Shown one piece after another: positions 45,188-54,773 of a DNA stretch of 64,000 nt. Within the stretch, counting starts at the first letter, position 1, and every line of letters begins with the position of its first letter. A program made the position numbers and the translations under genes. The notes beneath the pieces were generated by a model. The model did not search any database, was not told the origin of the DNA, and saw only the letters and a list, made by a program, of their open reading frames with translations. Origin of the DNA: Bacteroidota bacterium (GTDB lineage Bacteria; Bacteroidota; Bacteroidia; Cytophagales; Cyclobacteriaceae); NCBI GenBank assembly GCA_023393375.1, contig JAEWLI010000204.1, positions 19,176 through 83,175 of the forward strand, given 5' to 3'.

Positions 45188-45496
45188 ATGTTTAATTACA
45201 TCTTATTGCAAACTACAGGAAGTAACGATTATACCATGTTATTCCTATTGGCAGGTTTTGCCATTATTTTTTATTTCTTTATGATCAGACCACAGCAGAA
45301 AAAACAAAAAGATCAAAAGAAGTTTTTAGAAAACATTAAAAAAGGGGATCAGGTAATTACTATTGGTGGTGTGCATGGCCGGGTGGCAAGTATCGAGGGT
45401 GATACAATTGTACTGGATGTAGAAAAAGGCGGAAAGATCAGGTTTGAAAAATCAGCAATCTCCCTGGAATCGAGCAAACGTTTTGAAAATAAATAA
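45188..45496 (+). CDS. yajC: Preprotein translocase accessory subunit YajC
   Basis: This 102-residue protein has one membrane helix (about 13-32) ending in the conserved FFMIRPQQKKQKDQKK stretch, then a small soluble beta domain (GDQVITIGGVHGRV, family signature). YajC associates with SecDF and the Sec translocon. Its place beside a YbbR-like gene and coaE is frequent in Bacteroidetes. Confidence 0.95.
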   Translation: MFNYILLQTTGSNDYTMLFLLAGFAIIFYFFMIRPQQKKQKDQKKFLENIKKGDQVITIGGVHGRVASIEGDTIVLDVEKGGKIRFEKSAISLESSKRFENK

Positions 45497-45513
45497 TTAT
45501 TAGCAAAGTTCAT

Positions 45514-46488
45514 TTGAAAATCTGGCTTAAGGAATTAGAAGAGGGCATTAAAAACATGGTTGGTCCGGGTACGGAATCAAGCTGGAAGGTTATTGCCCTC
45601 TGTTTTTTAGGTGCCACTATTTTTTGGTTCTTTAATGCCTTAAATAAAGATTATGCTGCAAGAATTAAGTACCCAATTTCATTTGAGTATAATAGCGACG
45701 AAACCATTGTGGTAGATCCTTTACCTGAAGAAGTAAGATTAGAAGTAAGAGGTGGGGGTTGGAACTTGTTACGTAAAACTTTTTGGTTTAATGTGCAACC
45801 AGTACAAATCTCTTTATCTGAACCCACCGAAACAAAATTCCTTACCTCTAATATGCTGAAACCCATTTTTGTTGACCAGGTTTCAGAAATCAGGATAGAT
45901 GAAGTATTGGTGGATACGCTTTATGTAAATATTGAAAAAAAAATATCACGAACATTACCTGTGATAATTGATAGCAGCAATATTCGACTTGCGCGTGAAC
46001 ACCGAATAGTAAGCCCCATCCAGCTCTCGAGTGATACTATTCAAGTAACAGGTCCTTTATCACAAGTCAATGCCATTGGGCAATCCATTATGATTACACT
46101 GAATAAAGAAGTAATCAATAAGGATTTATCGGAGGAGATAAGCATAGATGCTTACTTGCCTTCAAAAGTTTTTTCTGATCCTTCCACCATTACAGTGAGT
46201 TTTAGTGTACAACAGTTCATGATAGTGGATAAGGAAGTAATGATAGAAACCATCAATTTTCCCGAAAACGGAAAAATTCACCTTAGGGATTCAACCATTA
46301 CCGCTTCTGTATTGATAGCCAGAAATAACCTAGAACAATTAAACACCAGTCAAATAAAAATTATCGCTGATTACCGCCGACTCAACCAAAGAGATTCTAC
46401 AATTCGATTACGTGTAACGGATTTTCCGGAGTTTATAGCTGATGTAAACCTTCGTGCTGATTCAATAAAAATAGAGTATGAGGACTGA
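45514..46488 (+). CDS. YbbR-like domain protein
   Basis: This 324-residue protein has an N-terminal membrane helix (about 26-42) and an exported remainder with repeated beta-rich YbbR-like units (RIKYPISFEYN, PVIIDSSNIR and similar). YbbR/CdaR proteins regulate diadenylate cyclase in Firmicutes; in this phylum the role is unclear. The start is a TTG at 45514; the ATG at 45556 would also keep the helix. The last 11 bases overlap coaE. Confidence 0.82.
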   Translation: MKIWLKELEEGIKNMVGPGTESSWKVIALCFLGATIFWFFNALNKDYAARIKYPISFEYNSDETIVVDPLPEEVRLEVRGGGWNLLRKTFWFNVQPVQISLSEPTETKFLTSNMLKPIFVDQVSEIRIDEVLVDTLYVNIEKKISRTLPVIIDSSNIRLAREHRIVSPIQLSSDTIQVTGPLSQVNAIGQSIMITLNKEVINKDLSEEISIDAYLPSKVFSDPSTITVSFSVQQFMIVDKEVMIETINFPENGKIHLRDSTITASVLIARNNLEQLNTSQIKIIADYRRLNQRDSTIRLRVTDFPEFIADVNLRADSIKIEYED

Positions 46489-47083
46489 AATTCTTCAAGT
46501 AGGAATAACAGGAGGAATTGGTGCAGGCAAAACGTTAATTTGTGAAATTTTTAAAAATTTGGGAATACCAGTTTATAATGCTGATAACCGCGCCAAATGG
46601 TTGATGTCAAATCACCCGGAACTTAAAAAAAATATTATTCTTCATTTTGGCGAAAAGGCTTATTTTGAACAAGCATTGAACAGGAGGTATCTTGCAGAGC
46701 ATGTTTTTAATCATGAGGAAAGATTAAATCTGCTTAATAGTCTTGTACATCCAAAAGTGCAAAAAGATTATCTAAATTGGGTAAACAATCAAAATAGTCC
46801 ATACTGTATCAAGGAAGCAGCCTTATTATTTGAAACCGGTTCTTACAAAAATCTTGATAAAAATATACTGGTATATGCCCCAACCGAAGTGCGGATCTCA
46901 CGGGTATTGCGAAGAGACCCATTTCGCAAAGAAGAGGAAATAAGGCAAATTATAGATAAACAAATGAGTGATCAGGAAAAGCGGGCTCTTGCTGATATTA
47001 CTATTTACAACGACGATAAACATATGATTTTACCGGTTGTTTTGAATATACATGTCAGGCTAATTCAGCAAATACCATTCTGA
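46478..47083 (+). CDS. coaE: Dephospho-CoA kinase
   Basis: This 201-residue protein has the P-loop GITGGIGAGKT near the start, YNADNRAKWL (Asp in the CoA domain), and the lid region RISRVLRRDPFRKEEEIRQI. It phosphorylates the ribose of dephospho-CoA, the final step of CoA synthesis. It overlaps the YbbR-like gene by 11 bases, which suggests coupled translation. It ends the plus-strand group and faces a small minus-strand ORF. Confidence 0.95.
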   Translation: MRTEILQVGITGGIGAGKTLICEIFKNLGIPVYNADNRAKWLMSNHPELKKNIILHFGEKAYFEQALNRRYLAEHVFNHEERLNLLNSLVHPKVQKDYLNWVNNQNSPYCIKEAALLFETGSYKNLDKNILVYAPTEVRISRVLRRDPFRKEEEIRQIIDKQMSDQEKRALADITIYNDDKHMILPVVLNIHVRLIQQIPF

Positions 47084-47101
47084 TCTTTTTGCCAACCTTC
47101 C

Positions 47102-47272
47102 CTAATTTACCTTCTTGAGATAATCTTCAATTAAAAGTCTTAACTCGATAGATACTTTTGTATATTTCTTATCAGACATACAATTATCTAAATCTGAACT
47201 GTTAAGGCTTAGGAAATAGCTCAGTTGAACAAATTTTTCGTAAATTTCAAAAAGCCTATTAAAGTTGCTCAT
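47102..47272 (-). CDS. Small protein of unknown function (56 residues)
   Basis: An ATG at 47272 opens a 56-codon minus-strand ORF ending at a TAG (47102-47104). The product (MSNFNRLFEIYEKFVQL at the start, IELRLLIEDYLKKVN at the end) looks amphipathic and helical, with a natural mix of residues and a Lys-rich tail. It fills most of the 313-base gap between convergent coaE and pheA. No family is recognised. The sensible composition and the lack of another explanation for the gap support it; expression is untested. Confidence 0.5.
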   Translation of the reverse strand: MSNFNRLFEIYEKFVQLSYFLSLNSSDLDNCMSDKKYTKVSIELRLLIEDYLKKVN

Positions 47273-47396
47273 GCAATGGATTTATTTTGACATAAAAATA
47301 GGCACTTCTATCATCAAAAATTTTATTTTTCGATAAACCCATAACACATATGGATTAAGGACTACAATCTGAGGTTAAAAACTATTTTCGTACAAT

Positions 47397-48464
47397 TTAG
47401 CACAATTTGATGTAACTTCCTAACCATTTGATATCTTTTTCATGCTTTTTTATCACATTAACTACATTATCGTCCTCGAAATGCCCTTCAAAGTCGATAA
47501 AAAACCAATATTTAAAATTTTTTCCCACCTTAGCAGGTCTGCTTTCGATTTTTGTTAGGTTAATTTTTGCATCGTAAAAATCCTGGAGCAATACGGCCAG
47601 ACTTCCAGGTTTATCAGCAGTTTTCGCAAGAACAGAAGTCTTGTCTTTCCCACTTTTTTGATTGGTAAAATCCTTGCTCACAATAAGAAAACGGGTGAAA
47701 TTATCAGGTGAATCTTCCACAGCATCAAAGAGCACAGGAAGTTTTTTTAGTTTGGCGGCTATATTGGAGCAAATTGCAGCTCCTTCTTTATCCTGAAGAG
47801 CTTTCTCAACAGCCTGTGAAGTAGAATTTACAGGGATCAATTCAATCTTGTGATTAATGAAGGTATCTTCAATAAATTTTTTACATTGCTTGAAGGCAAT
47901 ATCCTTTGAATAGATTCTTTTAACCTGACTGACATTTTCTATCAGGGTGGCAAAAACAAAGCTTATTGAAATAGGCACTTCTGCTACAATCTTCAGATCG
48001 TAATTTCCAAGCGCATCAATAGTTTCACTTACCACACCCTCCTGATTATTTTCAATAGGAACTACGCCAAACCTGCAACGCCTGGAGTCGACACTATCAA
48101 AAACTGCCTGAATTGATGAGAGTGGCAGATAATCGCTCATGGCTCCAAATCTGGTTTCAGCTGCCTGATGCGTAAAACTACCTTCAGGGCCCAGATAGGC
48201 TATCTTTTCAGGAAGCTCAATGTTCCGGCTGATGGCAAAAATCTCCATGAAAATAGCCTCAATAGCAGCTTTATTTAAGAGACCAGGATTGGTTTTCGAC
48301 AACCGGTCAATAATCATTTTTTCCCTTTCGGGACGGTAAATAATTGCATTTTTGGTTCTTTTTAATTCACCCACCCTTTTCACCACTTCCATCCTTTTAT
48401 TCAGAATGGTTAATAGCTGGTCATCCAATGCATCAATTTCTTTACGTAATTCTTCTAAACCCAC
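47397..48464 (-). CDS. pheA: Bifunctional chorismate mutase/prephenate dehydratase
   Basis: This 355-residue fused enzyme has an AroQ-type chorismate mutase (about 1-85; LRKEIDALDDQLLTILNKRM, KRVGELKR) and a prephenate dehydratase (about 88-265) with GPEGSFTHQAA and the catalytic NFTRFLIVS (TRF). The C-terminal ACT domain has the ESRP motif for feedback by phenylalanine. It makes phenylpyruvate from chorismate. It lies 26 bases after a DUF2807 lipoprotein gene on the same strand; a shared transcript is possible. No aromatic leader peptide was seen. Confidence 0.95.
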   Translation of the reverse strand: MGLEELRKEIDALDDQLLTILNKRMEVVKRVGELKRTKNAIIYRPEREKMIIDRLSKTNPGLLNKAAIEAIFMEIFAISRNIELPEKIAYLGPEGSFTHQAAETRFGAMSDYLPLSSIQAVFDSVDSRRCRFGVVPIENNQEGVVSETIDALGNYDLKIVAEVPISISFVFATLIENVSQVKRIYSKDIAFKQCKKFIEDTFINHKIELIPVNSTSQAVEKALQDKEGAAICSNIAAKLKKLPVLFDAVEDSPDNFTRFLIVSKDFTNQKSGKDKTSVLAKTADKPGSLAVLLQDFYDAKINLTKIESRPAKVGKNFKYWFFIDFEGHFEDDNVVNVIKKHEKDIKWLGSYIKLC

Positions 48465-48490
48465 TTATTTAAATATTTATTTTAAATTGT

Positions 48491-49207
48491 TTATTCAATT
48501 TGCTCATCAGCTTTGCTGATTTTTCCTAACCCATGCACTTCCTGACTGATAATTGCAGGATCTCCCATATATGAAATACTCCCAATCCCATTAATCTGTG
48601 CATCAAGTTTTTCCCTGGCGTTCACTTCTGCTTTACCTACTCCATTCAACACTATTTTTGTTTCATTGGAAATTAAATTAAAACCATTGTAAGAGCCTGT
48701 ACCACTCAACTCCACTTGTTGGTGATTGGCATACCCGATTAATTTAATCACTCCTGCTCCGGGCAAATTTATGCTCAATTGTTCCACTTCCAGTTCCAGA
48801 TTAATAGATCCGGCACCGGGAATATTGAGTTCCAAGCTTTCCGATTTGATGGGATATGTATTTGATATAGCTGAAGTTCCAGCGGAAGTAAGATTTTTTA
48901 ATGTCGAATAATGTATTTTTATTTGAAGATTCTTCTGGCTTACCATTATTTTTTCGCTATTAACAGTCAATAAGTCATTGTTTGTTTTAAAGTTGATATA
49001 TTCATGAAGATTTTTATCAGCTTCTACAATCAGCAATGTAGTCGTGTCAGCAATTAATTGAACTTCAAAATTTCCAGAAATTTCAATGTTCTCAAAATCA
49101 TCCAGATAGTGAGTGGCTATAATTTTATTACCATCTCCCCTAATTGGAGCATCACACCCGGTAACAATAAGCAGCAGGAGCAGTAAACAAGAATAAAAAA
49201 AATTCAT
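48491..49207 (-). CDS. DUF2807 (head GIN domain) lipoprotein
   Basis: This 238-residue protein has a lipoprotein signal (lipobox VTGC, Cys18) and a right-handed beta-helix-like DUF2807 region (about 35-225). The region shows the repeated G-x-G-x patterns (GAGSINLELEVEQL, GAGVIKLIGYA, GTGSYNGFNL, GVGKAEVNA, GIGSISYMG). These proteins are abundant in Bacteroidetes envelopes and have no proven function. It precedes pheA on the same strand. Confidence 0.88.
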   Translation of the reverse strand: MNFFYSCLLLLLLIVTGCDAPIRGDGNKIIATHYLDDFENIEISGNFEVQLIADTTTLLIVEADKNLHEYINFKTNNDLLTVNSEKIMVSQKNLQIKIHYSTLKNLTSAGTSAISNTYPIKSESLELNIPGAGSINLELEVEQLSINLPGAGVIKLIGYANHQQVELSGTGSYNGFNLISNETKIVLNGVGKAEVNAREKLDAQINGIGSISYMGDPAIISQEVHGLGKISKADEQIE

Positions 49208-49383
49208 GAGTAGACTATTTATATATAACCAAAATTAAACCAATTTATATCAACCCACAAGGAAGCTCATTTGAAAACCGCTTCAAGCTTTCAAAATCAG
49301 TGGTTAGTCAAAAAAATGATATATAATAAAAAAATGGTGGTCAAAAGAAAATCGTATTATGCCATTCTTCTATTCTTCCATTC

Positions 49384-49414
49384 TTGCTAAATACAGGCAC
49401 TTAATTTAATTTTG
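49384..49414 (+). promoter_or_regulatory. Promoter of glyA
   Basis: TTG at 49384-49386 and TAATTTTG at 49407-49414 are 20 bases apart, matching the Bacteroidetes consensus. The leader would be only about 22 bases, too short for a riboswitch. Confidence 0.65.
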
Positions 49415-49441
49415 GGCTTTTAATTTTCATCCCAGAAAAAT

Positions 49442-50716
49442 ATGCAGAGAGATAGTCAGATTTTCGACCTCATCAATCAGGAAAAAGAAAGACAGGAAAA
49501 CGGAATTGAGCTGATAGCTTCCGAAAACTTTGTGTCACCACAAGTACTAGAGGCTATGGGTACAGTTTTGACCAACAAGTACGCCGAAGGCCTTCCGGGT
49601 AAAAGATATTACGGAGGATGTGAAGTAGTAGATCAGGTGGAACAATTGGCAATCGACCGTTTAAAAGAGCTGTTTAATGCCGAATGGGCCAACGTACAAC
49701 CACATTCAGGTGCCCAAGCAAATGCTTCGGTCATGTTGGCTTTGTTGAATCCAGGTGATAAGATCCTTGGATTTGACCTTTCACATGGAGGGCATTTGAC
49801 TCATGGATCTTCGGTAAATTTCTCAGGAAAACTATACCAACCCTCGTTTTATGGTGTTGATCAATCTTCGGGATTGATCAATCTTGATAATGTAGAGCAA
49901 ATTGCCAAAAGGGAAAAACCAAAATTAATGGTTTGTGGAGCTTCTGCTTATTCCAGAGACTGGGATTTTAAAAGATTTCGTGAAATTGCTGATAGTGTAG
50001 GTGCAATTTTAATGGCTGACATTGCACATCCGGCAGGGCTTATTGCCAAGGGATTATTGAACAATCCTTTACAATATTGTCATGTTGTGACTACTACCAC
50101 CCATAAGACGCTCAGAGGGCCAAGAGGTGGTGTGATCATGATGGGTAAAGATTTTGAAAATCCATTCGGCATAAAAACACCAAAAGGTGAATTACGGATG
50201 ATGTCATCCTTGCTTGATGCCGGTGTATTTCCCGGTACCCAAGGAGGACCTTTGGAACATATAATAGCAGCTAAAGCGGTTTCTTTTAAAGAAGCGTTGA
50301 CTGACGAATACAAAAACTATGTAGTTCAAGTTCAGAAAAATGCAAAAGCAATGGCTTCGGCATTTGTTGATAAAGGATACAAGATTATTTCAGGTGGCAC
50401 AGACAATCATCTGATGCTTATTGACCTTCGATCTAAAAACCTGACTGGAAAATTGGCTGAAAATACATTGATCAAAGCAGATATAACCATCAATAAAAAT
50501 ATGGTTCCATTTGATGATAAATCCCCATTTGTAACCTCAGGTATGCGGGTAGGCACTGCGGCTGTAACTACCCGGGGATTAAAAGAAAGTGATATGGAAC
50601 GTGTTGTCGATCTGATTGATCAGGCTCTTACTGATCCGGAAAATGAAACTACTATCAAAGGCATTAAGAAAGAAGTGAATCAATGGATGTCAGAATTCCC
50701 GCTATTTAGATACTAA
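49442..50716 (+). CDS. glyA: Serine hydroxymethyltransferase
   Basis: This 424-residue PLP enzyme is of normal length. The N-terminal [18 protein letters not shown] stretch, the [12 protein letters not shown] region, and the PLP lysine in [16 protein letters not shown] are all conserved. It exchanges serine and glycine with tetrahydrofolate, the main source of one-carbon units. The tatC frame opens two bases after its stop codon, so the two are probably co-transcribed. Confidence 0.98.
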   Translation: MQRDSQIFDLINQEKERQENGIELIASENFVSPQVLEAMGTVLTNKYAEGLPGKRYYGGCEVVDQVEQLAIDRLKELFNAEWANVQPHSGAQANASVMLALLNPGDKILGFDLSHGGHLTHGSSVNFSGKLYQPSFYGVDQSSGLINLDNVEQIAKREKPKLMVCGASAYSRDWDFKRFREIADSVGAILMADIAHPAGLIAKGLLNNPLQYCHVVTTTTHKTLRGPRGGVIMMGKDFENPFGIKTPKGELRMMSSLLDAGVFPGTQGGPLEHIIAAKAVSFKEALTDEYKNYVVQVQKNAKAMASAFVDKGYKIISGGTDNHLMLIDLRSKNLTGKLAENTLIKADITINKNMVPFDDKSPFVTSGMRVGTAAVTTRGLKESDMERVVDLIDQALTDPENETTIKGIKKEVNQWMSEFPLFRY

Positions 50717-50718
50717 AA

Positions 50719-51546
50719 GTGAGCAAAAAAAATATAGAAATGTCATTTCTGGACCATCTGGAGGAACTGAGATGGCATGTTGTCAGATCACTGATTGCTA
50801 TTACCATATTTGCTGTTTTGGCTTTTGTATACCGGGAGTTTATATTTCAAAACATAATTTTTGCCCCTGCTTCAGTAGATTTTATCACTTTTAAATTTTT
50901 TTGTAATCTTTCCGATTTAGTTACTGGCTCCACAGCATTTTGCGTAGAAGAGATCCCGCTATCTTTTCAAAACAGGACCATGACCGGCCAGTTTACCATG
51001 GCCATGACCGCAGCATTTGTAATAGGGCTCATAGTTGCTTTCCCCTATATCTTTTGGGAGTTCTGGAGCTTTGTAAGCCCTGGACTTTATGATAAAGAAC
51101 GGCGATTGAGCCGTGGTGCGGTATTTTTTGTCACATTGCTATTTTTAACAGGTGTAGCCTTTGGCTATTATGTGGTAACACCTTTATCGGTAAACTTTTT
51201 AGCTAATTTTATTTTGGCCTCTTATGTGGAAAATATCTTTGATATTACTTCCTATGTTTCTACACTAATCATGATTGTATTGGCCAGTGGTATATTATTT
51301 CAACTGCCCATCGTGGTGTATTTCTTAACCAAAGCTGGTATTGTCACACCTGAATCTCTTCGTAAATACAGAAGACATGCTTATGTAGTTATTCTCATTA
51401 TTTCTGCAATCATTACACCCCCTGATGTATTCAGCCAAATTCTTATATCAATTCCTGTGGTTTTTTTATATGAAATGAGCATTCTTATTTCAAAAGCAGT
51501 TATTAAAAAACAGCTGAAAATGGAAATGCTACAAAAAAATATATAA
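50719..51546 (+). CDS. tatC: Sec-independent translocase subunit TatC
   Basis: This 275-residue protein has six membrane helices and the conserved N-terminal MSFLDHLEELRWHVVRS. FWEFWSFVSPGLYDKERR is the twin-arginine contact region, and GILFQLPIVVYFLT follows. The frame opens with GTG at 50719, directly after glyA; the ATG at 50740 begins at the conserved MSFL and is an equally good start. TatC binds twin-arginine signal peptides of folded exported proteins. No tatA is adjacent. Confidence 0.95.
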   Translation: MSKKNIEMSFLDHLEELRWHVVRSLIAITIFAVLAFVYREFIFQNIIFAPASVDFITFKFFCNLSDLVTGSTAFCVEEIPLSFQNRTMTGQFTMAMTAAFVIGLIVAFPYIFWEFWSFVSPGLYDKERRLSRGAVFFVTLLFLTGVAFGYYVVTPLSVNFLANFILASYVENIFDITSYVSTLIMIVLASGILFQLPIVVYFLTKAGIVTPESLRKYRRHAYVVILIISAIITPPDVFSQILISIPVVFLYEMSILISKAVIKKQLKMEMLQKNI

Positions 51547-51555
51547 TTGGGTGTT

Positions 51556-52956
51556 TTATCTTTTCCTGTACACAGGACCTGATTTTGTATAGTTGGTTTT
51601 TAAAATAGGAATTTTGTCGCTCAAGGTTGGCATGAGATCCCCTTTATCTATAATAAGATCGGGAGGATCATTGGTGAGATTCCTAAATATCGCTGTAATA
51701 TTGTCATAATAATCAAGATTCTCAAAGTGACTTTTAGCCAATTTCCAATCAAAATAAGGCGTAGCTAACTTTGCATTTTGATACAGACTGATATCATCCC
51801 CTAATACCAGGATGCGTTTATCCTTTACCACTTGATCCAGAGAAGACTCCTGAAGCAACAATTTTTCACTACCTGTCAGATTAACCAGACTATTGTTAAA
51901 ATAGGCCCCCCAGTTGATGATCACAATCGATAGAAAAAATATGCCAAATGATAATTCAGTCCAAAGGCGTCTCTTGATCAACAGAAAAAAGTGGGAGATA
52001 AAAAAAGCCGCTGGTGGTACAAATATAGCTAATTGATAAGGTGTTTTTTTTTGGGAAAGGAGAAAGACAAAACCACCAATCATCAAAAACATCAGCATCA
52101 TTTGTTGTATGCGAACCTGAAAGTTTGTAAAGCCTAGTGATCCAAACACCTTCAACACAGATAGTATCAAAAAAATTGCTGGAATTATAGATATTATCAA
52201 CAAGGCTCTTAGGCTTATAAGATATTCGCTTTTTAGATTAAAATATGAAAATAAATATTGGATGAAAAATGCTTTGGTGCCATCCTTAAAATAGTAGTAT
52301 GCACCAACGATTAATAACGGAAGAAAGAAACTATAAAATAAAAGAAGAATCCTTCTTACCGACACCCCTGTAAAAAACAGAAGGGATAACAGGATCACTA
52401 TCACAATTAGAAATACAGGCAAATAAAACAAAACAGCAACTCCAAGATACACTCCGATTTTAAGCAACATTTCATCATCTTTCACCCGCATCTGAATATA
52501 ACCAAAAAGAAGGTGCATCACATGGAGCAGAATAGTCATGCTCATCAACAGTGGAGACAGTGTAAAAAAGTCAAAATGACTGGTCATCAACAGCATATAA
52601 ATAAAGGCAGGAATGTAATTGTTCTCATTATATGCTTTAAACTGCAACATGGTATTATTGAAAATGGCACTTTGGATGATTACCAATACCAATCCTGCAA
52701 TTTGATAAACAAGGTGGGATCTGCCAAAAACTGCATCAATTAACCAATAGGCACTTGCTGAAAAAGGTGAGATATTACTCCAAACGTCTACATATAAAGT
52801 AGCTCCTTCAGACATACGTTCACCTACTACCATCCACATCAACTCCGGAATTGTTAACGGCCTCCCACCAATAAAGAAAGGGAGGCTGATGACGATCAGG
52901 ATAAAAAAAATAACGATCAACCGGTAAGGGTCGTTTATTCTGAAGAAACTGAACAA
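51556..52956 (-). CDS. Multi-spanning membrane protein (DUF6427-like)
   Basis: This 466-residue protein has about twelve hydrophobic segments and a soluble tail (about 390-466). It begins MFSFFRINDPYRL and has the PLTIPELMWMVVGERMSEGATLYVDVW loop, a layout like glycosyltransferase-C-type or DUF6427 proteins of Bacteroidetes. The substrate is unknown. It is convergent with tatC (9-base gap) and divergent from rbfA. Confidence 0.72.
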   Translation of the reverse strand: MFSFFRINDPYRLIVIFFILIVISLPFFIGGRPLTIPELMWMVVGERMSEGATLYVDVWSNISPFSASAYWLIDAVFGRSHLVYQIAGLVLVIIQSAIFNNTMLQFKAYNENNYIPAFIYMLLMTSHFDFFTLSPLLMSMTILLHVMHLLFGYIQMRVKDDEMLLKIGVYLGVAVLFYLPVFLIVIVILLSLLFFTGVSVRRILLLFYSFFLPLLIVGAYYYFKDGTKAFFIQYLFSYFNLKSEYLISLRALLIISIIPAIFLILSVLKVFGSLGFTNFQVRIQQMMLMFLMIGGFVFLLSQKKTPYQLAIFVPPAAFFISHFFLLIKRRLWTELSFGIFFLSIVIINWGAYFNNSLVNLTGSEKLLLQESSLDQVVKDKRILVLGDDISLYQNAKLATPYFDWKLAKSHFENLDYYDNITAIFRNLTNDPPDLIIDKGDLMPTLSDKIPILKTNYTKSGPVYRKR

Positions 52957-53055
52957 TGCAGTAAATTAATTAGTAATCTTTAAAATCAGTTTGTTAACGT
53001 TCGAATTTACATTGTTATACATGTAACTTACAAATTTTATTGTAATATTTGTTTC

Positions 53056-53436
53056 ATGGAAAGTAAAAGACAAAATAAATTCTCCAGATTAATTCAAAAA
53101 GAATTGGGAGATATCTTTCAAAGAGATCAAAAGCATTTGTTTCACAATGTCTTTATTACCGTTACCAAAGTCAATATCAGTCCTGATTTGGGTGTAGCAA
53201 AAGTGTACCTGAGCTTTTTATTGGTGAAAGACGTCGAACAACAAATGCACAGAATAGAATTGTTAAAAAAAGAAATAAGAAAACAATTGGGCAACCGTAT
53301 TGCCGGACAGGTAAAAAAGGTTCCGGAATTGATCTTCTTTCATGATGACAGTGCCGAATATGCATCAAAAATAGATGAATTGCTTTCCAATCTGGATATT
53401 CCACCGGAAGAAGATGAATCACAGAAAGAAAATTAA
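53056..53436 (+). CDS. rbfA: Ribosome-binding factor A
   Basis: This 126-residue KH-type protein has the start RQNKFSRLIQKELGDIFQRD, VTKVNISPDLGVAKVYLSF and PELIFFHDDSAEYASKIDELL, the typical C-terminal helix of RbfA. It helps 30S maturation and cold adaptation. The acidic tail (PPEEDESQKEN) is usual. It precedes the FtsX-type gene by 17 bases. Confidence 0.94.
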   Translation: MESKRQNKFSRLIQKELGDIFQRDQKHLFHNVFITVTKVNISPDLGVAKVYLSFLLVKDVEQQMHRIELLKKEIRKQLGNRIAGQVKKVPELIFFHDDSAEYASKIDELLSNLDIPPEEDESQKEN

Positions 53437-53453
53437 AAAAAGAGGGATTTGAG

Positions 53454-54680
53454 TTGAACCTTTCGTATTTCATTGCCAGAAGGTATTTTCTGTCTAAAAG
53501 GACGAAAAACTTCATCAATATTATATCTATTATTTCCATGGTAGCCGTGGCTTTCGGAGCATGTGCTTTGGTCATTGTTTTATCTGTATTTAATGGACTC
53601 GAGGATTATGTGAGGGCATTATACAGTTCTTTTGACCCAGAGCTCAAAATTGAAGCTACAGAAGGCAAATCCTTTGAGGTATCAGAAGACTTTATTGAAA
53701 AGATTGAAAATATACCTGGTGTAGCTGTGGTGACCCAAGTAGCTGAAGACAATGCTTATGTACGATTTAGGGATGCTGAAATGGTGGTGACCCTGAAAGG
53801 AGTGGAAGATAATTTTCTGAATCAGGAACGGCTGGATAAATCTATTGTGGCCGGGGAACTCAAGCTGAAAGAAAATAATATCAGTTATGCCATTGTAGGA
53901 CGGGGAATTCAACACCGATTGTCAATTCCTGCCAATAATAGCCTTTATCTGATGGAAATTTATTATCCAAAAAGAGGGAGAATGTCTTCTATGGATCCTA
54001 CCAGATTGGTAAATAATAAATTGATCATGCCGGCCGCTGTTTTCGAACTCGAACGACAATATGACATTAAATACGTATTTGCACCCCTTGATTTTGTAGT
54101 TGACCTGTTTGATTATGATAATCGCAGGACCTCAATTGAAATCAAAACGGAAAAAGGTTCGAAGATTAAGAAGGTAAAGGCTGATCTCCAAGCTTTATTG
54201 GGTAGTGACTTTAAAGTACTCGACAGCGATGAACAACATTCTGCCTTATTGAAGGTGTTGAAAGTAGAAAAGCTTTTTGTATTTATTACATTTTCTTTCA
54301 TCATAGCTGTAGCATCTTTTAATATCCTGTTTACACTTACAATGTTGGCTATAGAAAAAAAGAAAGATATTTCCATATTATATTCATTGGGTGCTTCAAA
54401 GCGGTTTATAAGATTAATATTTATTAAAGAAGGTGCATTGATCTCTTTATTTGGCGCACTAATAGGATTAGGATTAGGATTGATTGTGGTGTTGATTCAA
54501 CAAACTTTTGGCATTGTTTCTATGGGCATGGCCTCTTCAGTGATCGATGCTTATCCGGTAAAAATCATTTATACAGATTTTCTTTATATAGCAGGCATTA
54601 TCATTTTTATCACCTTATTGGCTGCACAAAGACCGGCCACTATTGCCAGCAAATATCATGATTGGAAAAATCTGAAATGA
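53454..54680 (+). CDS. FtsX/LolC-type ABC permease subunit
   Basis: This 408-residue protein has the LolC/E-like N-terminus (SYFIARRYFLSKRTKNFINI then IISMVAVAFGACALVIVLSVFNGLE), a periplasmic domain (about 50-265), and three C-terminal membrane helices in the FtsX domain (about 270-400). LolCDE extracts lipoproteins from the inner membrane. The start codon is TTG at 53454, supported by an AGAGGG stretch 4-9 bases before it. No ATPase gene adjoins it, so the LolD-like partner is elsewhere. Confidence 0.88.
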   Translation: MNLSYFIARRYFLSKRTKNFINIISIISMVAVAFGACALVIVLSVFNGLEDYVRALYSSFDPELKIEATEGKSFEVSEDFIEKIENIPGVAVVTQVAEDNAYVRFRDAEMVVTLKGVEDNFLNQERLDKSIVAGELKLKENNISYAIVGRGIQHRLSIPANNSLYLMEIYYPKRGRMSSMDPTRLVNNKLIMPAAVFELERQYDIKYVFAPLDFVVDLFDYDNRRTSIEIKTEKGSKIKKVKADLQALLGSDFKVLDSDEQHSALLKVLKVEKLFVFITFSFIIAVASFNILFTLTMLAIEKKKDISILYSLGASKRFIRLIFIKEGALISLFGALIGLGLGLIVVLIQQTFGIVSMGMASSVIDAYPVKIIYTDFLYIAGIIIFITLLAAQRPATIASKYHDWKNLK

Positions 54681-54705
54681 TACAAAATAGGCTGCAGAAA
54701 GAAAA

Positions 54706-54726
54706 GCGGGAGATTTCCTCCCGCTC
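54706..54726. terminator. Bidirectional terminator between the FtsX-type gene and the DUF3857 pair
   Basis: AGCGGGAG at 54706-54713 pairs perfectly with CTCCCGCT at 54719-54726 around an ATTTC loop, between convergent genes. A rich flanks occur on both sides (GAAA before, CTAAAAAA after). Confidence 0.85.
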
Positions 54727-54773
54727 TAAAAAATCAAAAGGTGATTTAGTTTAAAAAATAAACCAATACACCA

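Noticed and set aside
48465..48490. Phenylalanine leader peptide before pheA
   Set aside because: Only 26 bases separate pheA from the upstream gene and no Phe-rich ORF is there.
49363..49387. Imperfect CATTCTTC repeats upstream of glyA
   Set aside because: Three short, imperfect copies in an AT-rich stretch; probably simple-sequence noise, though the last copy supplies the TTG of the promoter.
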